NCBI GenBank assembly: GCA_019090455.1
Contig: JAHRWA010000008.1
Span: 72,083 to 136,082 of the forward strand
Length of the DNA stretch: 64,000 nucleotides
From: Pseudomonadales bacterium
Lineage (GTDB): Bacteria; Pseudomonadota; Gammaproteobacteria; Pseudomonadales; DC-out160
Direction: 5' to 3'
Shown here: positions 54,717 to 63,960 of the stretch, piece by piece
Layout: each line of letters opens with the position of its first letter
How positions within the stretch are numbered: position 1 is the first letter of the stretch
Program-made: the position numbers and the translations under genes
Notes under the pieces: generated by a model
The model's database searches: none
What the model saw: the letters and a program-made list of their open reading frames with translations, nothing else
Told to the model about the DNA's origin: nothing

Positions 54717-56156
54717 ATGGAACTAACGTTATCAAACGCCGATACACAGTCGATTCTTGCATCATTGCAAGATGCCAATCAACGCCACAGCGCAATTTAC
54801 CCCGGAGATTCCTCTGACCGCCAACAAGTGCATACGGTTTATGGTGGTGCCAATTTATTCAAAGCCGGCTCTAACATGAAATTAGGTGGACTAGGACTAC
54901 GAGCTTTAGACGGTTATGCCCCCAACTTTGTTGCCTTAGCCAAGATTTTGGGTTTCAGCGGCTGCGAGTCTTTGCCAAACACAGAAATGGATATCAACAA
55001 TCTCGCTGCTGCTATTGAAGCCGACGAGCAATCCGTAAAGAAATCTTTTTATGCCGGTTGGTTGGCTTACACCATTTACAATCGAGTTATTGCAAAATTA
55101 AAAAGCGAGCCTGTTGAAGATAGCCGTATTGATTTTGAAGATGGATATGGTAATCGTCCTGATGAAGAAGAAGATGCCGACGCGGTTCGTAGTGCAGGCG
55201 AAGTTGCCAAAGGTATGGCTGACGGTTCTTTACCTCCCTTTCTTGGCATTCGTATCAAGACGTTCACTGAAGAGTGTCGCGAACGTTCTGTTAGAACACT
55301 CGATCTTTTCTTAACAGAATTGGCCAAACAAACAGGTGGGAAAATAGTTGAGAATTTTGTCATCACTCTTCCTAAAGTGACCCATCCTGAGCAAGTCGCT
55401 GCATTGGCTAGCTTATTAGATGTGATCGAAGAAAAATGTGGCTATGAGAAAAATGCCATCAAAATCGAAGTCATGATTGAAACCACGCAATCGATTATTA
55501 ATGCCAAGGGTGATACCCCTATATTAGGTTTAATTGAAGCGGGTAGAGGGCGGTGTCGGTCAGCCATATTCGGTACCTATGATTATACCGCTTCTTGCAA
55601 TATCACTGCTGCGTTCCAGACACATACTCATTCCGCTTGTGATTTTGCTCGTCATACGATGCAGGTATCCTTGTCGGGAACCGGTATTACTCTTTGTGAT
55701 GGCGCAACCACTATTATGCCAATTGCTCCCCACAAAGCGCCAAAGGATGGGCAGCTTACCAACGAACAAGTTGCTGAAAACCGCCGGGCAGTACAGGGTG
55801 GTTGGCAGATGCATTTTGCCAATGTACGGCATTCCTTAGCTCACGCCTATTACCAAAGCTGGGATTTGAATCCTGGCCAACTTCCTATTCGATATGCCGC
55901 AGTTTACAGTTTCTTCTTAGAAGGTCTGGAAGATGCATCGCTTCGATTACAAGCGTTTTTAGGTAAAGCGGCACAGGCAACATTAGTGGGTAATACTTTT
56001 GATGATGCTGCGACGGGACAAGGCTTGTTAAATTTCTTCTTACGCGGCATTGCCTGTGGCGCAATAACAGAAGAAGAGGCATTGTCTACGGGCATTACAA
56101 TGGATGAGTTACGTTCTCGCTCATTTGTGCAGATCGTTAAGGATCGTGCGAAATAA
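54717..56156 (+). CDS. HpcH/HpaI (CitE-like) lyase, candidate malyl-CoA/beta-methylmalyl-CoA lyase
   Basis: 479 residues, longer than classical malyl-CoA lyase (about 320). CitE-type core features: RIDFEDGYGNRP (acidic metal region), LGIRIKTF (substrate Arg), ENFVITLPKVTHPEQV, and IKIEVMIETTQSIINAKG (metal Glu), then a YDYTASCNITAAFQ stretch. I associate it with the DUF6986 aldolase group. In the ethylmalonyl-CoA pathway a lyase of this superfamily splits beta-methylmalyl-CoA into glyoxylate and propionyl-CoA; the three following genes supply the preceding steps, which makes that role likely. The substrate is inferred, not shown. Confidence 0.7.
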   Translation: MELTLSNADTQSILASLQDANQRHSAIYPGDSSDRQQVHTVYGGANLFKAGSNMKLGGLGLRALDGYAPNFVALAKILGFSGCESLPNTEMDINNLAAAIEADEQSVKKSFYAGWLAYTIYNRVIAKLKSEPVEDSRIDFEDGYGNRPDEEEDADAVRSAGEVAKGMADGSLPPFLGIRIKTFTEECRERSVRTLDLFLTELAKQTGGKIVENFVITLPKVTHPEQVAALASLLDVIEEKCGYEKNAIKIEVMIETTQSIINAKGDTPILGLIEAGRGRCRSAIFGTYDYTASCNITAAFQTHTHSACDFARHTMQVSLSGTGITLCDGATTIMPIAPHKAPKDGQLTNEQVAENRRAVQGGWQMHFANVRHSLAHAYYQSWDLNPGQLPIRYAAVYSFFLEGLEDASLRLQAFLGKAAQATLVGNTFDDAATGQGLLNFFLRGIACGAITEEEALSTGITMDELRSRSFVQIVKDRAK

Positions 56157-56223
56157 TTGTAGTAGTTTAAAAATGTAGTGGTAGTAAAAAATATATAGTT
56201 AAAGAAGCAATTAAAGTTGTTTC

Positions 56224-56264
56224 TCAAGATGCCTAAGATATCGGTACCATCTTAGGCATCTTGA
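56224..56264. other. Perfect 16-bp hairpin between lyase and dehydrogenase genes
   Basis: TCAAGATGCCTAAGAT and its exact reverse complement surround a 9-base loop (ATCGGTACC). No T-run follows, so a simple intrinsic terminator is unlikely; it may stabilise the upstream mRNA end or regulate the downstream genes. Confidence 0.6.
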
Positions 56265-56347
56265 ATTGCACTTCTCTGTACCGTCCCTTTTAGTTCCATT
56301 CTTCTCAGAATGTTTCATGTCAAAATAATACAAGGTTGGAAAAGCTA

Positions 56348-58030
56348 ATGTCTAAAACGCCAAGCCAAGTAATCGATTTCGCCGGTTCTCTAATAGCCGA
56401 AGGGCGTAAAATAGTGGATAAAGGGTTGAGCCATATCAAAGTCCAATGCTTGGATGGCGGAAAGGTATCCACCACTAAGCTAGATGATCATCAGCTGGTG
56501 TCTTATGAGTTGGCCTATTGCGCTGCTGAATTGACAGCGTCGGATTTTATCTTGGATTACTGTCGTAAAGTCAGAGATATAAAAGGCGGCGATGAGTTAG
56601 GGCTAGAAGAAAACTTGGCGCTTATGTACTGCGCTGAAACTATTAATAACTGTCGTGGCAGATTGGTGACTCGTTTAAGTGATTTTGGTTTAAGTCACCA
56701 AGATGTGGTAACGGGTTTTGGGTCAGAAGAAAGCAATGACTTTATTAGCCAGCAGTTATCATCGGCTAATATGGAAGCCATGGGACGAACCCTCATTAAA
56801 TTGGATGGCGTCACAGGAACGTCAATCTTAGATAATGAAAAGGAAATGATGCGTGATAGCTTTCGTCAATTCGCCAACGATGTGGTGATGCCCATAGCGG
56901 AAGATGTGCACCGTAAAGATCTGATTATTCCTGATGAAATATTAAAGCCGTTAATTGATTTAGGTTGTTTCGCTTTGTCGATTCCCCAGCAATATGGTGG
57001 TTTGCAGCCAGATGATCGAGAAGATAATTTGGGTATGATAGTGGTTACCGAAGAACTCACTCGAGGATCTTTAGGTGCTGCAGGTAGCTTGATTACGCGA
57101 CCCGAAATTTTGGCGCGAGCGTTATTAAAAGGCGGTACTGAAGAGCAGCGAAAGTATTGGCTACCGAAAATTGCCGTAGCAGATCCCTTGTGTGCTGTGG
57201 CCGTCACGGAGCCTAACTTCGGTTCCGATGTAGCCTCTATAAAGTTAAAGGCGTCTAAAGTCGAAGGTGGTTGGACTTTAAATGGTGCTAAAACCTGGTG
57301 TACTTTCGGTGGCAAAGCGGGAGTGTTATTGACGATTGCTCGGTCTAATCCTGATGCGAGTTTGGGTCATAGAGGATTGAGTTTGTTCTTTGTAGAGAAA
57401 CCCAGCTCTGATGGCAATGAGTTTGAACATGTCCAAGATGGTGGCGGAAAGATTAGCGGTAAGGCTATTTCAACCATTGGTTATCGAGGAATGCATTCCT
57501 TTGATGTCTTTTTTGACGACTACTTTGTTCCCGATTCTAGTTTGATTGGTGGTCCAGAAGGGGAGAACAAGGGCTTCTATTATACGATGGCTGGTTTTGC
57601 TGGCGGCCGTATTCAAACCGCCGCACGCGCAACCGGTATTATGCAAGCCGCTTATGAAAAGGCATTGTCTTATTCCCAGGAGCGTAAAGTATTTGGGCAA
57701 GCGGTTTCTGACTATCAACTAACGGCCTATAAGATTGCGCGAATGGGAATGTTGCTGTCGACGATGCGTCAATTCACTTATGCCGTGGCGCGAATGATGG
57801 ATGCAGGTGAAGGGCAGATGGAAGCGAGTTTAGTTAAGCTTGTTTCGTGTAAAACTTCAGAATGGATTTGCCGTGAAGCGATGCAAATTCACGGTGGTAT
57901 GGGTTACGCGGAAGAGTCTGCGGTTAGTCGGTATTTTATTGATTCTCGCGTACTGTCTATTTTTGAAGGAGCGGAAGAAACTTTGGCCCTCAAAGTTATT
58001 GCTCGCACTTTAGTTGAAGATGCGCTCTAA
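56348..58030 (+). CDS. mcd: Methylsuccinyl-CoA dehydrogenase (acyl-CoA dehydrogenase)
   Basis: 560 residues from ATG 56348 (GGTTGGA upstream; a TTG lies at 56336). A ~150-residue N-terminal extension absent from ordinary acyl-CoA dehydrogenases precedes a full FAD-dependent dehydrogenase core: AVTEPNFGSDVASI, GAKTWCTFGGKAG, GYRGMHSFDVFFDDYFVP, then ERKVFGQAVSDYQ, MQIHGGMGYAEESAVSR and catalytic-Glu region IFEGAEETLAL. Methylsuccinyl-CoA dehydrogenase is known for just such an extension and length (about 550). It oxidises methylsuccinyl-CoA to mesaconyl-CoA. The flanking hydratase and mutase genes support the call. Confidence 0.85.
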   Translation: MSKTPSQVIDFAGSLIAEGRKIVDKGLSHIKVQCLDGGKVSTTKLDDHQLVSYELAYCAAELTASDFILDYCRKVRDIKGGDELGLEENLALMYCAETINNCRGRLVTRLSDFGLSHQDVVTGFGSEESNDFISQQLSSANMEAMGRTLIKLDGVTGTSILDNEKEMMRDSFRQFANDVVMPIAEDVHRKDLIIPDEILKPLIDLGCFALSIPQQYGGLQPDDREDNLGMIVVTEELTRGSLGAAGSLITRPEILARALLKGGTEEQRKYWLPKIAVADPLCAVAVTEPNFGSDVASIKLKASKVEGGWTLNGAKTWCTFGGKAGVLLTIARSNPDASLGHRGLSLFFVEKPSSDGNEFEHVQDGGGKISGKAISTIGYRGMHSFDVFFDDYFVPDSSLIGGPEGENKGFYYTMAGFAGGRIQTAARATGIMQAAYEKALSYSQERKVFGQAVSDYQLTAYKIARMGMLLSTMRQFTYAVARMMDAGEGQMEASLVKLVSCKTSEWICREAMQIHGGMGYAEESAVSRYFIDSRVLSIFEGAEETLALKVIARTLVEDAL

Positions 58031-58072
58031 GTTAAAAGATTATTATCAGTTAAATAAGGTGTAGGAAATTAT

Positions 58073-59263
58073 ATGTCTACTCAGTTTGGTGCCCAATCCG
58101 AAATCGCTCAAAGTGTAGCGATAGATTTATCTAAAGTTCGTCATCCACACTATGGCCGTTATTTGGAAGAGTATGTGCCGGGGCAGGTATTTGTCCATCC
58201 TCGTGGATTTACTTTTTTCCGCAGTCAGATGGAAGGTTTTTCACGTCAGTTTATGCAGATGAATCCATTGTATCTGAACGCGGACTTTGCTCGTGCCCAC
58301 GGTTTTGCCGATATTCCAGCATCGCCGCAGATGATATTTAATGTAGTCTTGTCATTAGGCGTGCAATTTGATTCTGAAAAAGTCATTGCGAATCTGGGTT
58401 ACTACGATGCGCAATTCCTACAGCCAGTTTATCCTGGCGATACCATTGAAGCATTGACTCAAGTCGTTGAGCGTAAAGAGCGTGGAGAAGGTAAGCCCGG
58501 TATTGTCACGATTCGCACGTTAGGTACCAACCAACACGGTAAAGTTGTCTTGCAGTACGTGCGTAAATTATTAGTGGCAGGACAGGGCGAACGTCCCGAT
58601 ACCACTCCTCTGCCAGTTAGAGAAAAAGAGGTGGATTTTCCTTGGGTAGAAACAGCCAATACGAATTTACCGGAAACTCTTGCATCTGCCATTGCGCAGT
58701 CACCAAGAAACCTAACCGGTTGGAATACCTATGCGGAAGATTTTGCAGCGGGTGACATTATTGCTCACTCCATTGGTCGTACAGTTACCGATGAACATTA
58801 TCAAGTAACTTACCAAATGGGTAATACCCATCCTCTGCATTATGATCAAGTGTTTAGCCAAAGTTTGTCGGGGAAAATGAGCGGGAAGCCGATTGTTTAT
58901 GGCGGGCTTGTATTCGCATGGTTAGATGGCTTAGCGAGTCGAGATGTGAGTGAAAATACCTTATGGGAAATTGGTTTCACTGAGGGCTATCACACACAAC
59001 CTACTGTCGAGGGCGATACGGTTGCACCGATAACGCGAATATTGTCAGTAGTTGATGCGCCGGGTGAGTTAGCGAAAGTCGCCAGTGTCGTTACGACCCA
59101 GCTTATTGGCGTTAAGAATATTCAGTCTGCTGCGGCTCTTGATAAATATGGCGAAGATTTATTTATCAAAGAAAATGCGAAGAAGGCTCTCGGTAAAGAT
59201 AAGATTGCTGACAAAATATTTGAAATTGAACGGCAGTTGTTAATTAAAAAGCGCGGCGCATAA
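58073..59263 (+). CDS. mch: Mesaconyl-CoA hydratase (double MaoC hotdog)
   Basis: 396 residues with two MaoC-type hotdog units: the first around HPRGFTFFRSQMEGFSRQFMQMNPLYLNADFARAHGFAD (residues ~42-80), the second around GRTVTDEHYQVTYQMGNTHPLHYDQVFSQ. A hydratase-type Asp/His pair is visible in the second. Mesaconyl-CoA hydratase converts mesaconyl-CoA to beta-methylmalyl-CoA. It is somewhat longer than the alphaproteobacterial enzymes I recall (about 340-350), but its place between mcd and ecm makes the role likely. AGGAAATT precedes the start. Confidence 0.83.
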   Translation: MSTQFGAQSEIAQSVAIDLSKVRHPHYGRYLEEYVPGQVFVHPRGFTFFRSQMEGFSRQFMQMNPLYLNADFARAHGFADIPASPQMIFNVVLSLGVQFDSEKVIANLGYYDAQFLQPVYPGDTIEALTQVVERKERGEGKPGIVTIRTLGTNQHGKVVLQYVRKLLVAGQGERPDTTPLPVREKEVDFPWVETANTNLPETLASAIAQSPRNLTGWNTYAEDFAAGDIIAHSIGRTVTDEHYQVTYQMGNTHPLHYDQVFSQSLSGKMSGKPIVYGGLVFAWLDGLASRDVSENTLWEIGFTEGYHTQPTVEGDTVAPITRILSVVDAPGELAKVASVVTTQLIGVKNIQSAAALDKYGEDLFIKENAKKALGKDKIADKIFEIERQLLIKKRGA

Positions 59264-59278
59264 GCATAAGGAAAGAAT

Positions 59279-61330
59279 ATGGGAACTTCCGATAATTCTA
59301 ATAATACAGGCAATGAAAAGCACCTTCTGAAAGATAAAGAAGGAAACCCAATATCGGAACGTCCCTGGATATTTCGGACTTATGCTGGGCACACTAACGT
59401 AAAGGCGTCCAATGAGCTTTATCGTGGAAACCTCGCGAAGGGCCAAACAGGATTGAGTATCGCTTTCGATCTAGCTACGCAGTGTGGATACAGTTCTGAC
59501 GATACGATTGCGAAGCCTGAAATTGGAAAGGTCGGCGTGCCGATTAATACCCTTGATGACTTTCATATCTTGTTTGACCAGATGGCCATCGATGAAATTA
59601 ATACGTCAATGACTATCAATGGAACGTCCATGTGGTTGCTGTCTCTTTATGTGGCCTTGGCCGAAGAGCGCGGTGTGGCCTTAGAGAGCTTAACGGGGAC
59701 AACACAAAACGACTTGATCAAAGAGTTTTTGGCGCGGGGTACTTATGTTTTTCCGCCAGACACGTCGATTAAATTAATTGTGGATATGTACGAGTTCTGT
59801 TTGACCCGTATTCCGAAATGGAATCCTGCAAATGTCTGTTCCTATCATCTGCAAGAGGCGGGCGCTACGCCTGTGCAGGAGCTGGCTTATTCTTTAATTA
59901 CGGCGATTACGGTTCTTGATGCGATTAAGGAGCGTGGTTGTTTTAGTGAAGACGAGTTTGAACGTTGTGTTGGGCGGGTTTCATTTTTCGTGAATGCGGG
60001 AATGCGATTTGTTGAAGAGATGTGTAAGATGCGCGCCTTCACACAGTTGTGGGATGAAATTTGTCAGGAACGATACAAGGTTAAAAATCCAAAATTTCGC
60101 CGTTTTAGATATGGTGTTCAAGTAAACTCGCTGGGTTTGACCGCTGAGCAACCGGAGAACAATGCTTGGCGAATTTTGATTGAAACCTTAGGTGTAACCT
60201 TGAGCCGTGATGCACGTTGTCGCGCATTACAGCTCCCCGCTTGGAATGAAGCGCTTTCCTTACCTCGTCCCTGGGATCAGCAATGGTCTTTACGTCTCCA
60301 GCAAATCTTAGCATTTGAAACGGATTTATTAGAGTATCCCGATTTATTCGAAGGCTCCCCTGTCATCGAATCGAAAGTGAATGAGCTGAAAGAACAAGCC
60401 AAAGCCGAAATCGCTAAAATATTGGAATCAGGTGGGGGCATTGAAGCGATTAAGTCCGGCTATATGAAGTCGCAGCTGGTTCTCTCGCAAGCCGAACGAT
60501 TAACCAAGATTAATAGCGGCGACCAAATTGTTGTGGGTAAAAACCATTGGGTAGAAGGCGTGGAATCTCCCTTAGTAAAAGACAGCGATGGGGGTGTATT
60601 CAAAGTAGATCCTGAAGCGGCTAAATTGACATTGGATGCACTCGCGGAAACAAAAGCAAAGCGCAATAATGTAGAGGTGGAAAAGTGTCTAACGCAGTTA
60701 AGCGATGATGCCAAAGCTGGGCTCAATTTGATGAGTGCCTCCATTGCTTGCGCGAAAGCGAGAGTGACCACTGGCGAATGGTCGCAAACTTTACGTGGTA
60801 TTTATGGTGAATATCGACCCCCAACGGGCGTGGAAGGTCTGACTCTCGATTTGGAAAATGAAAAGCTAGATGAAGTGCGTCAAAAAATCGCCGACTTTAT
60901 GAAAACCTACGGCCACAGGCCCCGCATAGTGGTGGGTAAACCAGGATTGGATGGGCACTCCAATGGCGCGGAGATGATTTCTGTTGCGGCTCGGCATGCG
61001 GGCTTTGATGTCATTTATTTCGGTATTCGTCTAAGTGCCGTTGATATTGTGCAATCTGCGGTGGAAGAAAACGTGGATATCATTGGTATTTCTTTACTGT
61101 CCGGATCTCACAATGAGATTATCGATCAGCTGATGAATGAGCTGGATAAACAAGGTGCCATGGAAGCCATTCCCGTCGTGTTAGGTGGGATAATTCCTGA
61201 ATCCGATAGAGAGAGTTTATTATCTGCCGGTATTCAACGCATTTTCACACCGAAAGACTATGATTTGATGGCAGTGATGAATCAAATGATGGATGTGGTG
61301 ATTGAACGAAAAAAATCCCTGGGCAACTAG
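59279..61330 (+). CDS. ecm: Ethylmalonyl-CoA mutase (B12-dependent)
   Basis: 683 residues in one chain. The N-terminal TIM-barrel opens with FRTYAGHTNVKASNELYRGN, AKGQTGLSIAFDLATQCGY and GKVGVPINTLDDF, as in the ethylmalonyl/isobutyryl/methylmalonyl mutase family. The C-terminal cobalamin domain has the Asp-x-His-x-x-Gly motif in KPGLDGHSNGAEMI (His ~558) with GISLLSGSH and VVLGGIIP. It rearranges (2R)-ethylmalonyl-CoA to methylsuccinyl-CoA using adenosylcobalamin. The FRTYAGH start and the neighbours favour ethylmalonyl- over methylmalonyl-CoA mutase. The start is 15 bases after the hydratase gene. Confidence 0.87.
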   Translation: MGTSDNSNNTGNEKHLLKDKEGNPISERPWIFRTYAGHTNVKASNELYRGNLAKGQTGLSIAFDLATQCGYSSDDTIAKPEIGKVGVPINTLDDFHILFDQMAIDEINTSMTINGTSMWLLSLYVALAEERGVALESLTGTTQNDLIKEFLARGTYVFPPDTSIKLIVDMYEFCLTRIPKWNPANVCSYHLQEAGATPVQELAYSLITAITVLDAIKERGCFSEDEFERCVGRVSFFVNAGMRFVEEMCKMRAFTQLWDEICQERYKVKNPKFRRFRYGVQVNSLGLTAEQPENNAWRILIETLGVTLSRDARCRALQLPAWNEALSLPRPWDQQWSLRLQQILAFETDLLEYPDLFEGSPVIESKVNELKEQAKAEIAKILESGGGIEAIKSGYMKSQLVLSQAERLTKINSGDQIVVGKNHWVEGVESPLVKDSDGGVFKVDPEAAKLTLDALAETKAKRNNVEVEKCLTQLSDDAKAGLNLMSASIACAKARVTTGEWSQTLRGIYGEYRPPTGVEGLTLDLENEKLDEVRQKIADFMKTYGHRPRIVVGKPGLDGHSNGAEMISVAARHAGFDVIYFGIRLSAVDIVQSAVEENVDIIGISLLSGSHNEIIDQLMNELDKQGAMEAIPVVLGGIIPESDRESLLSAGIQRIFTPKDYDLMAVMNQMMDVVIERKKSLGN

Positions 61331-61399
61331 AAGTCTAGCCGTTTAGATAGACAGTTAGGCAGCTATCAATTGAAACCACTAACGTTAGGCAAGACATAA

Positions 61400-62497
61400 G
61401 TGTATTTGGATGAACAGCAGTCATTAGATAAAGCATTGGAAGCGCAACTAGTGAAAGCGGCGAATTATGAGAAGTGGCCCTTAGGTCAGCTCATTTCCGT
61501 ATTTGAAAATACCCAAGAAAAAGCCCAGCAACATCGGCATGATATTGTTTCTCATCTTGAACGCAATAAATCCTCTTTCCCAAAGTTAGCCACGGTGTGC
61601 GGTTTTACCGGTGCACCGGGTGCGGGTAAATCCACATTGTTGGGTGAGCTTGCACTCACTTTATTGAAACAAGATAAAACATTATCAATTGCCATTTTGG
61701 CGGTTGACCCTTCCAGTCACATTTCGGGCGGATCGTTCCTTGGCGACCGCACTAGAGTGAGTATTCCCTACGGTGAAAAGCGATTGTTTTTTCGTTCCCA
61801 GGCTTCGAATTTGGAGTTTGGTGGTGTCAGTCAAAATACCTATCAAGTTGTTCGATTGCTGAGGCATCTGTTTGATTTTATCTTTATTGAGACGGTAGGC
61901 ATCGGTCAGAGTGAAATTGATATTCAACAGTTGTCTCACCATACCTGTTTGGTGATGCAGCCATTAGCCGGTGATCAGGTGCAGTTTATGAAAGCGGGTA
62001 TTATGGAGATTCCCGATACCTATATTGTGAATAAATGCGATGAAAATATTTTGGCGCAACGCAGTTTAAATCTGCTAAAAACGAGTCTTCGTCAAGCTCA
62101 GATAGTCGAGGAAGGAGTGGCTGAAAAGACACCGATATTCCTCACTAGCGCGATTAAGAAAATAGGGTTAGTCGAATTAGGCATTCACCTGTTGGCCATT
62201 GCAGAGAAGAATAAATCCAGTGGTGGTACTGATCCCTCATTTGAAAAATCAGAAACGTTTTTCTTTCACCGTTGGGTAATGCTAGGGTTTGGTCAATTTG
62301 GGCTCGAATTTTTGAATCAAATGACGCTGCAAACTCCCAATGTAAACCCAGACCTAACGGTAGACATAAGAGCAGGGGCCTCAGAAGATAGGGTGCCGAT
62401 GACTACCTTTGAGCAGAGAAAGCGGGCTTTTTTGGATGCAATTTCCGAACACATTACTAAAGCCTTAGGTGAATCTCATTTTTTTGAGCGGCTGTAA
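61400..62497 (+). CDS. meaB: MeaB/ArgK-type GTPase, mutase chaperone
   Basis: 365 residues from GTG 61400. G-protein motifs: Walker A GFTGAPGAGKSTLL, AVDPSSHISGGSFLGDRTRV, FIETVGIGQSEIDI (G3) and IVNKCDEN (G4). MeaB proteins load and protect adenosylcobalamin in B12-dependent acyl-CoA mutases; the mutase gene is 69 bases upstream, so it probably serves Ecm. The sequence is somewhat divergent and longer than usual. Confidence 0.85.
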   Translation: MYLDEQQSLDKALEAQLVKAANYEKWPLGQLISVFENTQEKAQQHRHDIVSHLERNKSSFPKLATVCGFTGAPGAGKSTLLGELALTLLKQDKTLSIAILAVDPSSHISGGSFLGDRTRVSIPYGEKRLFFRSQASNLEFGGVSQNTYQVVRLLRHLFDFIFIETVGIGQSEIDIQQLSHHTCLVMQPLAGDQVQFMKAGIMEIPDTYIVNKCDENILAQRSLNLLKTSLRQAQIVEEGVAEKTPIFLTSAIKKIGLVELGIHLLAIAEKNKSSGGTDPSFEKSETFFFHRWVMLGFGQFGLEFLNQMTLQTPNVNPDLTVDIRAGASEDRVPMTTFEQRKRAFLDAISEHITKALGESHFFERL

Positions 62498-62561
62498 TCT
62501 TTACGCACTTTACCTTAAACAGAGTTACCCTATAATATTCAATATTGATCTTCGCAATGGA

Positions 62562-63035
62562 ATGGCGACTATGATTACTGATTTTCTTCAAAAAACCACT
62601 ATTTTCATGGATCTAGATGCGAGACAGTTAGATGACCTTGCCATCCTATGTACTCGGCATGAATATTATGATGGTGAGATATTGATAAAAGAAAATAGTG
62701 AAGATGACATTGATATATTCATTTTAATTGCGGGGGCCATCGAAATTGTGTCACGGGATTCTGAGCTGATTAGTGATGAAGTCGTGATCTCTAAGAATGA
62801 AAAAGATCTTTTTGGTGAAATAGGCTGGCTGACCAATCGTAAGCGTACTGCCACAGTTCGTTGTGCGGGGACGGTTGAGGTGATACGAATTGATGGTGTT
62901 GCGTTGCGAAATTATGTAGAGGTTAATACTCATGTGGGTTATATCGTAATGCGTCGGATGGCCATCAATCTGTCTTACAATCTGGCTGAAACCAGTAATT
63001 TACTGAAACAAATTCTCTGGAATAATAATATTTAA
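62562..63035 (+). CDS. Cyclic nucleotide-binding domain protein
   Basis: 157 residues from ATG 62562 (ATG 62571 also possible; a longer frame runs back into the GTPase gene). One cNMP-binding beta-roll: MDLDARQLDDLAILC, ENSEDDIDIFILIAGAIEIV and the phosphate-binding-cassette-like FGEIGWLTNRKRTATVRCAG. The cassette Arg/Ala pattern is retained approximately. No HTH output domain follows, so it is a stand-alone sensor or structural domain. Role unknown. Confidence 0.7.
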   Translation: MATMITDFLQKTTIFMDLDARQLDDLAILCTRHEYYDGEILIKENSEDDIDIFILIAGAIEIVSRDSELISDEVVISKNEKDLFGEIGWLTNRKRTATVRCAGTVEVIRIDGVALRNYVEVNTHVGYIVMRRMAINLSYNLAETSNLLKQILWNNNI

Positions 63036-63045
63036 AGCCTATTCC

Positions 63046-63108
63046 CCGACAGTTCTATTATCGGATAGTTCTATGATTGGATAGTTTTATGATCGGATAG
63101 TTCTATAG
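63046..63108. repeat. 16-bp tandem repeat, about four copies
   Basis: Units like CGGATAGTTCTATGAT at 63062, 63078 and 63094, with a diverged first copy from 63046. Lies between the cNMP-binding gene and yceH, overlapping the likely yceH promoter region. Confidence 0.92.
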
Positions 63109-63147
63109 CCGCCTTCAGTTTTCATAACCTAATGAAAAGGAAATTAA

Positions 63148-63849
63148 GTGAACTTGACTTTGTCGCCTAATGAAACTCGCGTACTCGGAGTCCTCATTGA
63201 AAAGGCCATCACAACCCCAGATCAATATCCTTTATCTCTAAATGCACTGAATAACGGCTGCAACCAAAAAAGCAATCGCGAACCAGTAGTGAATTGGGAA
63301 GAGAGCGAGGTTCGGGCCATCGTGGATGAATTAGTTAAAAAGCGATTAGTCAGAGAGGATACGGGGTATAGCCGGCGAGTAGTGAAGTTTAAGCATTGGT
63401 TTTGTAATACGGAATTTGGTGACTTAAAGCTGACTGAGCAGGAGTTAGCAATAATATGCGTGCTTTTTTTACGGGGACCACAAACACCGGGAGAACTGAG
63501 GACGCGCACTAACCGCTTATGTCAGTTCTCAGACGTGTCAGTGGTGGAGTCGACTTTAGCGCAACTGATGGATCGGGATGATGGGCCTTTTTTGGTCAAA
63601 TTAGAGCGGGAACCGGGTAAGCGAGATTCGCGTTATGCCCATTTGTTTTGTGGCAAAGAGAGTTTTCATATTGCCTCCGCCAATGTCAATTCAACGGCTA
63701 ACACTGCGGGGCACATTAATACGAACACTATAGCGAGTGATTCCTCTATAGATAAAGCTGATCGTGTCGCGGTGCTTGAGCAGCAAGTCCTTGAATTACA
63801 GGATGATATTGTAAAAATCAAGTCGCAGCTGGCAGAGCTATTTGATTAA
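63148..63849 (+). CDS. yceH: YceH family protein (DUF480)
   Basis: 233 residues from GTG 63148 behind AAAAGGAAA. The N-terminus (LSPNETRVLGVLIEKAITTPDQYPLSLNAL) and NGCNQKSNREPVVNW are diagnostic of YceH, a two-winged-helix protein. The central RGPQTPGELRTRTNRL region is also typical. A C-terminal coiled coil (AVLEQQVLELQDDIVKIKSQLAELF) follows a Thr/Ser/Asn linker. Function is unknown; the fold suggests nucleic-acid binding. Confidence 0.92.
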   Translation: MNLTLSPNETRVLGVLIEKAITTPDQYPLSLNALNNGCNQKSNREPVVNWEESEVRAIVDELVKKRLVREDTGYSRRVVKFKHWFCNTEFGDLKLTEQELAIICVLFLRGPQTPGELRTRTNRLCQFSDVSVVESTLAQLMDRDDGPFLVKLEREPGKRDSRYAHLFCGKESFHIASANVNSTANTAGHINTNTIASDSSIDKADRVAVLEQQVLELQDDIVKIKSQLAELFD

Positions 63850-63960
63850 TTAACGCTGTTTGATGTCGTCACTAGGCATTGAAGAGTATCAATTATGGCG
63901 GCATTGAATAGGTGTGATACACTTGCTGCGTTTTTTTAATCCACTTACTGAGAGAGTGAT

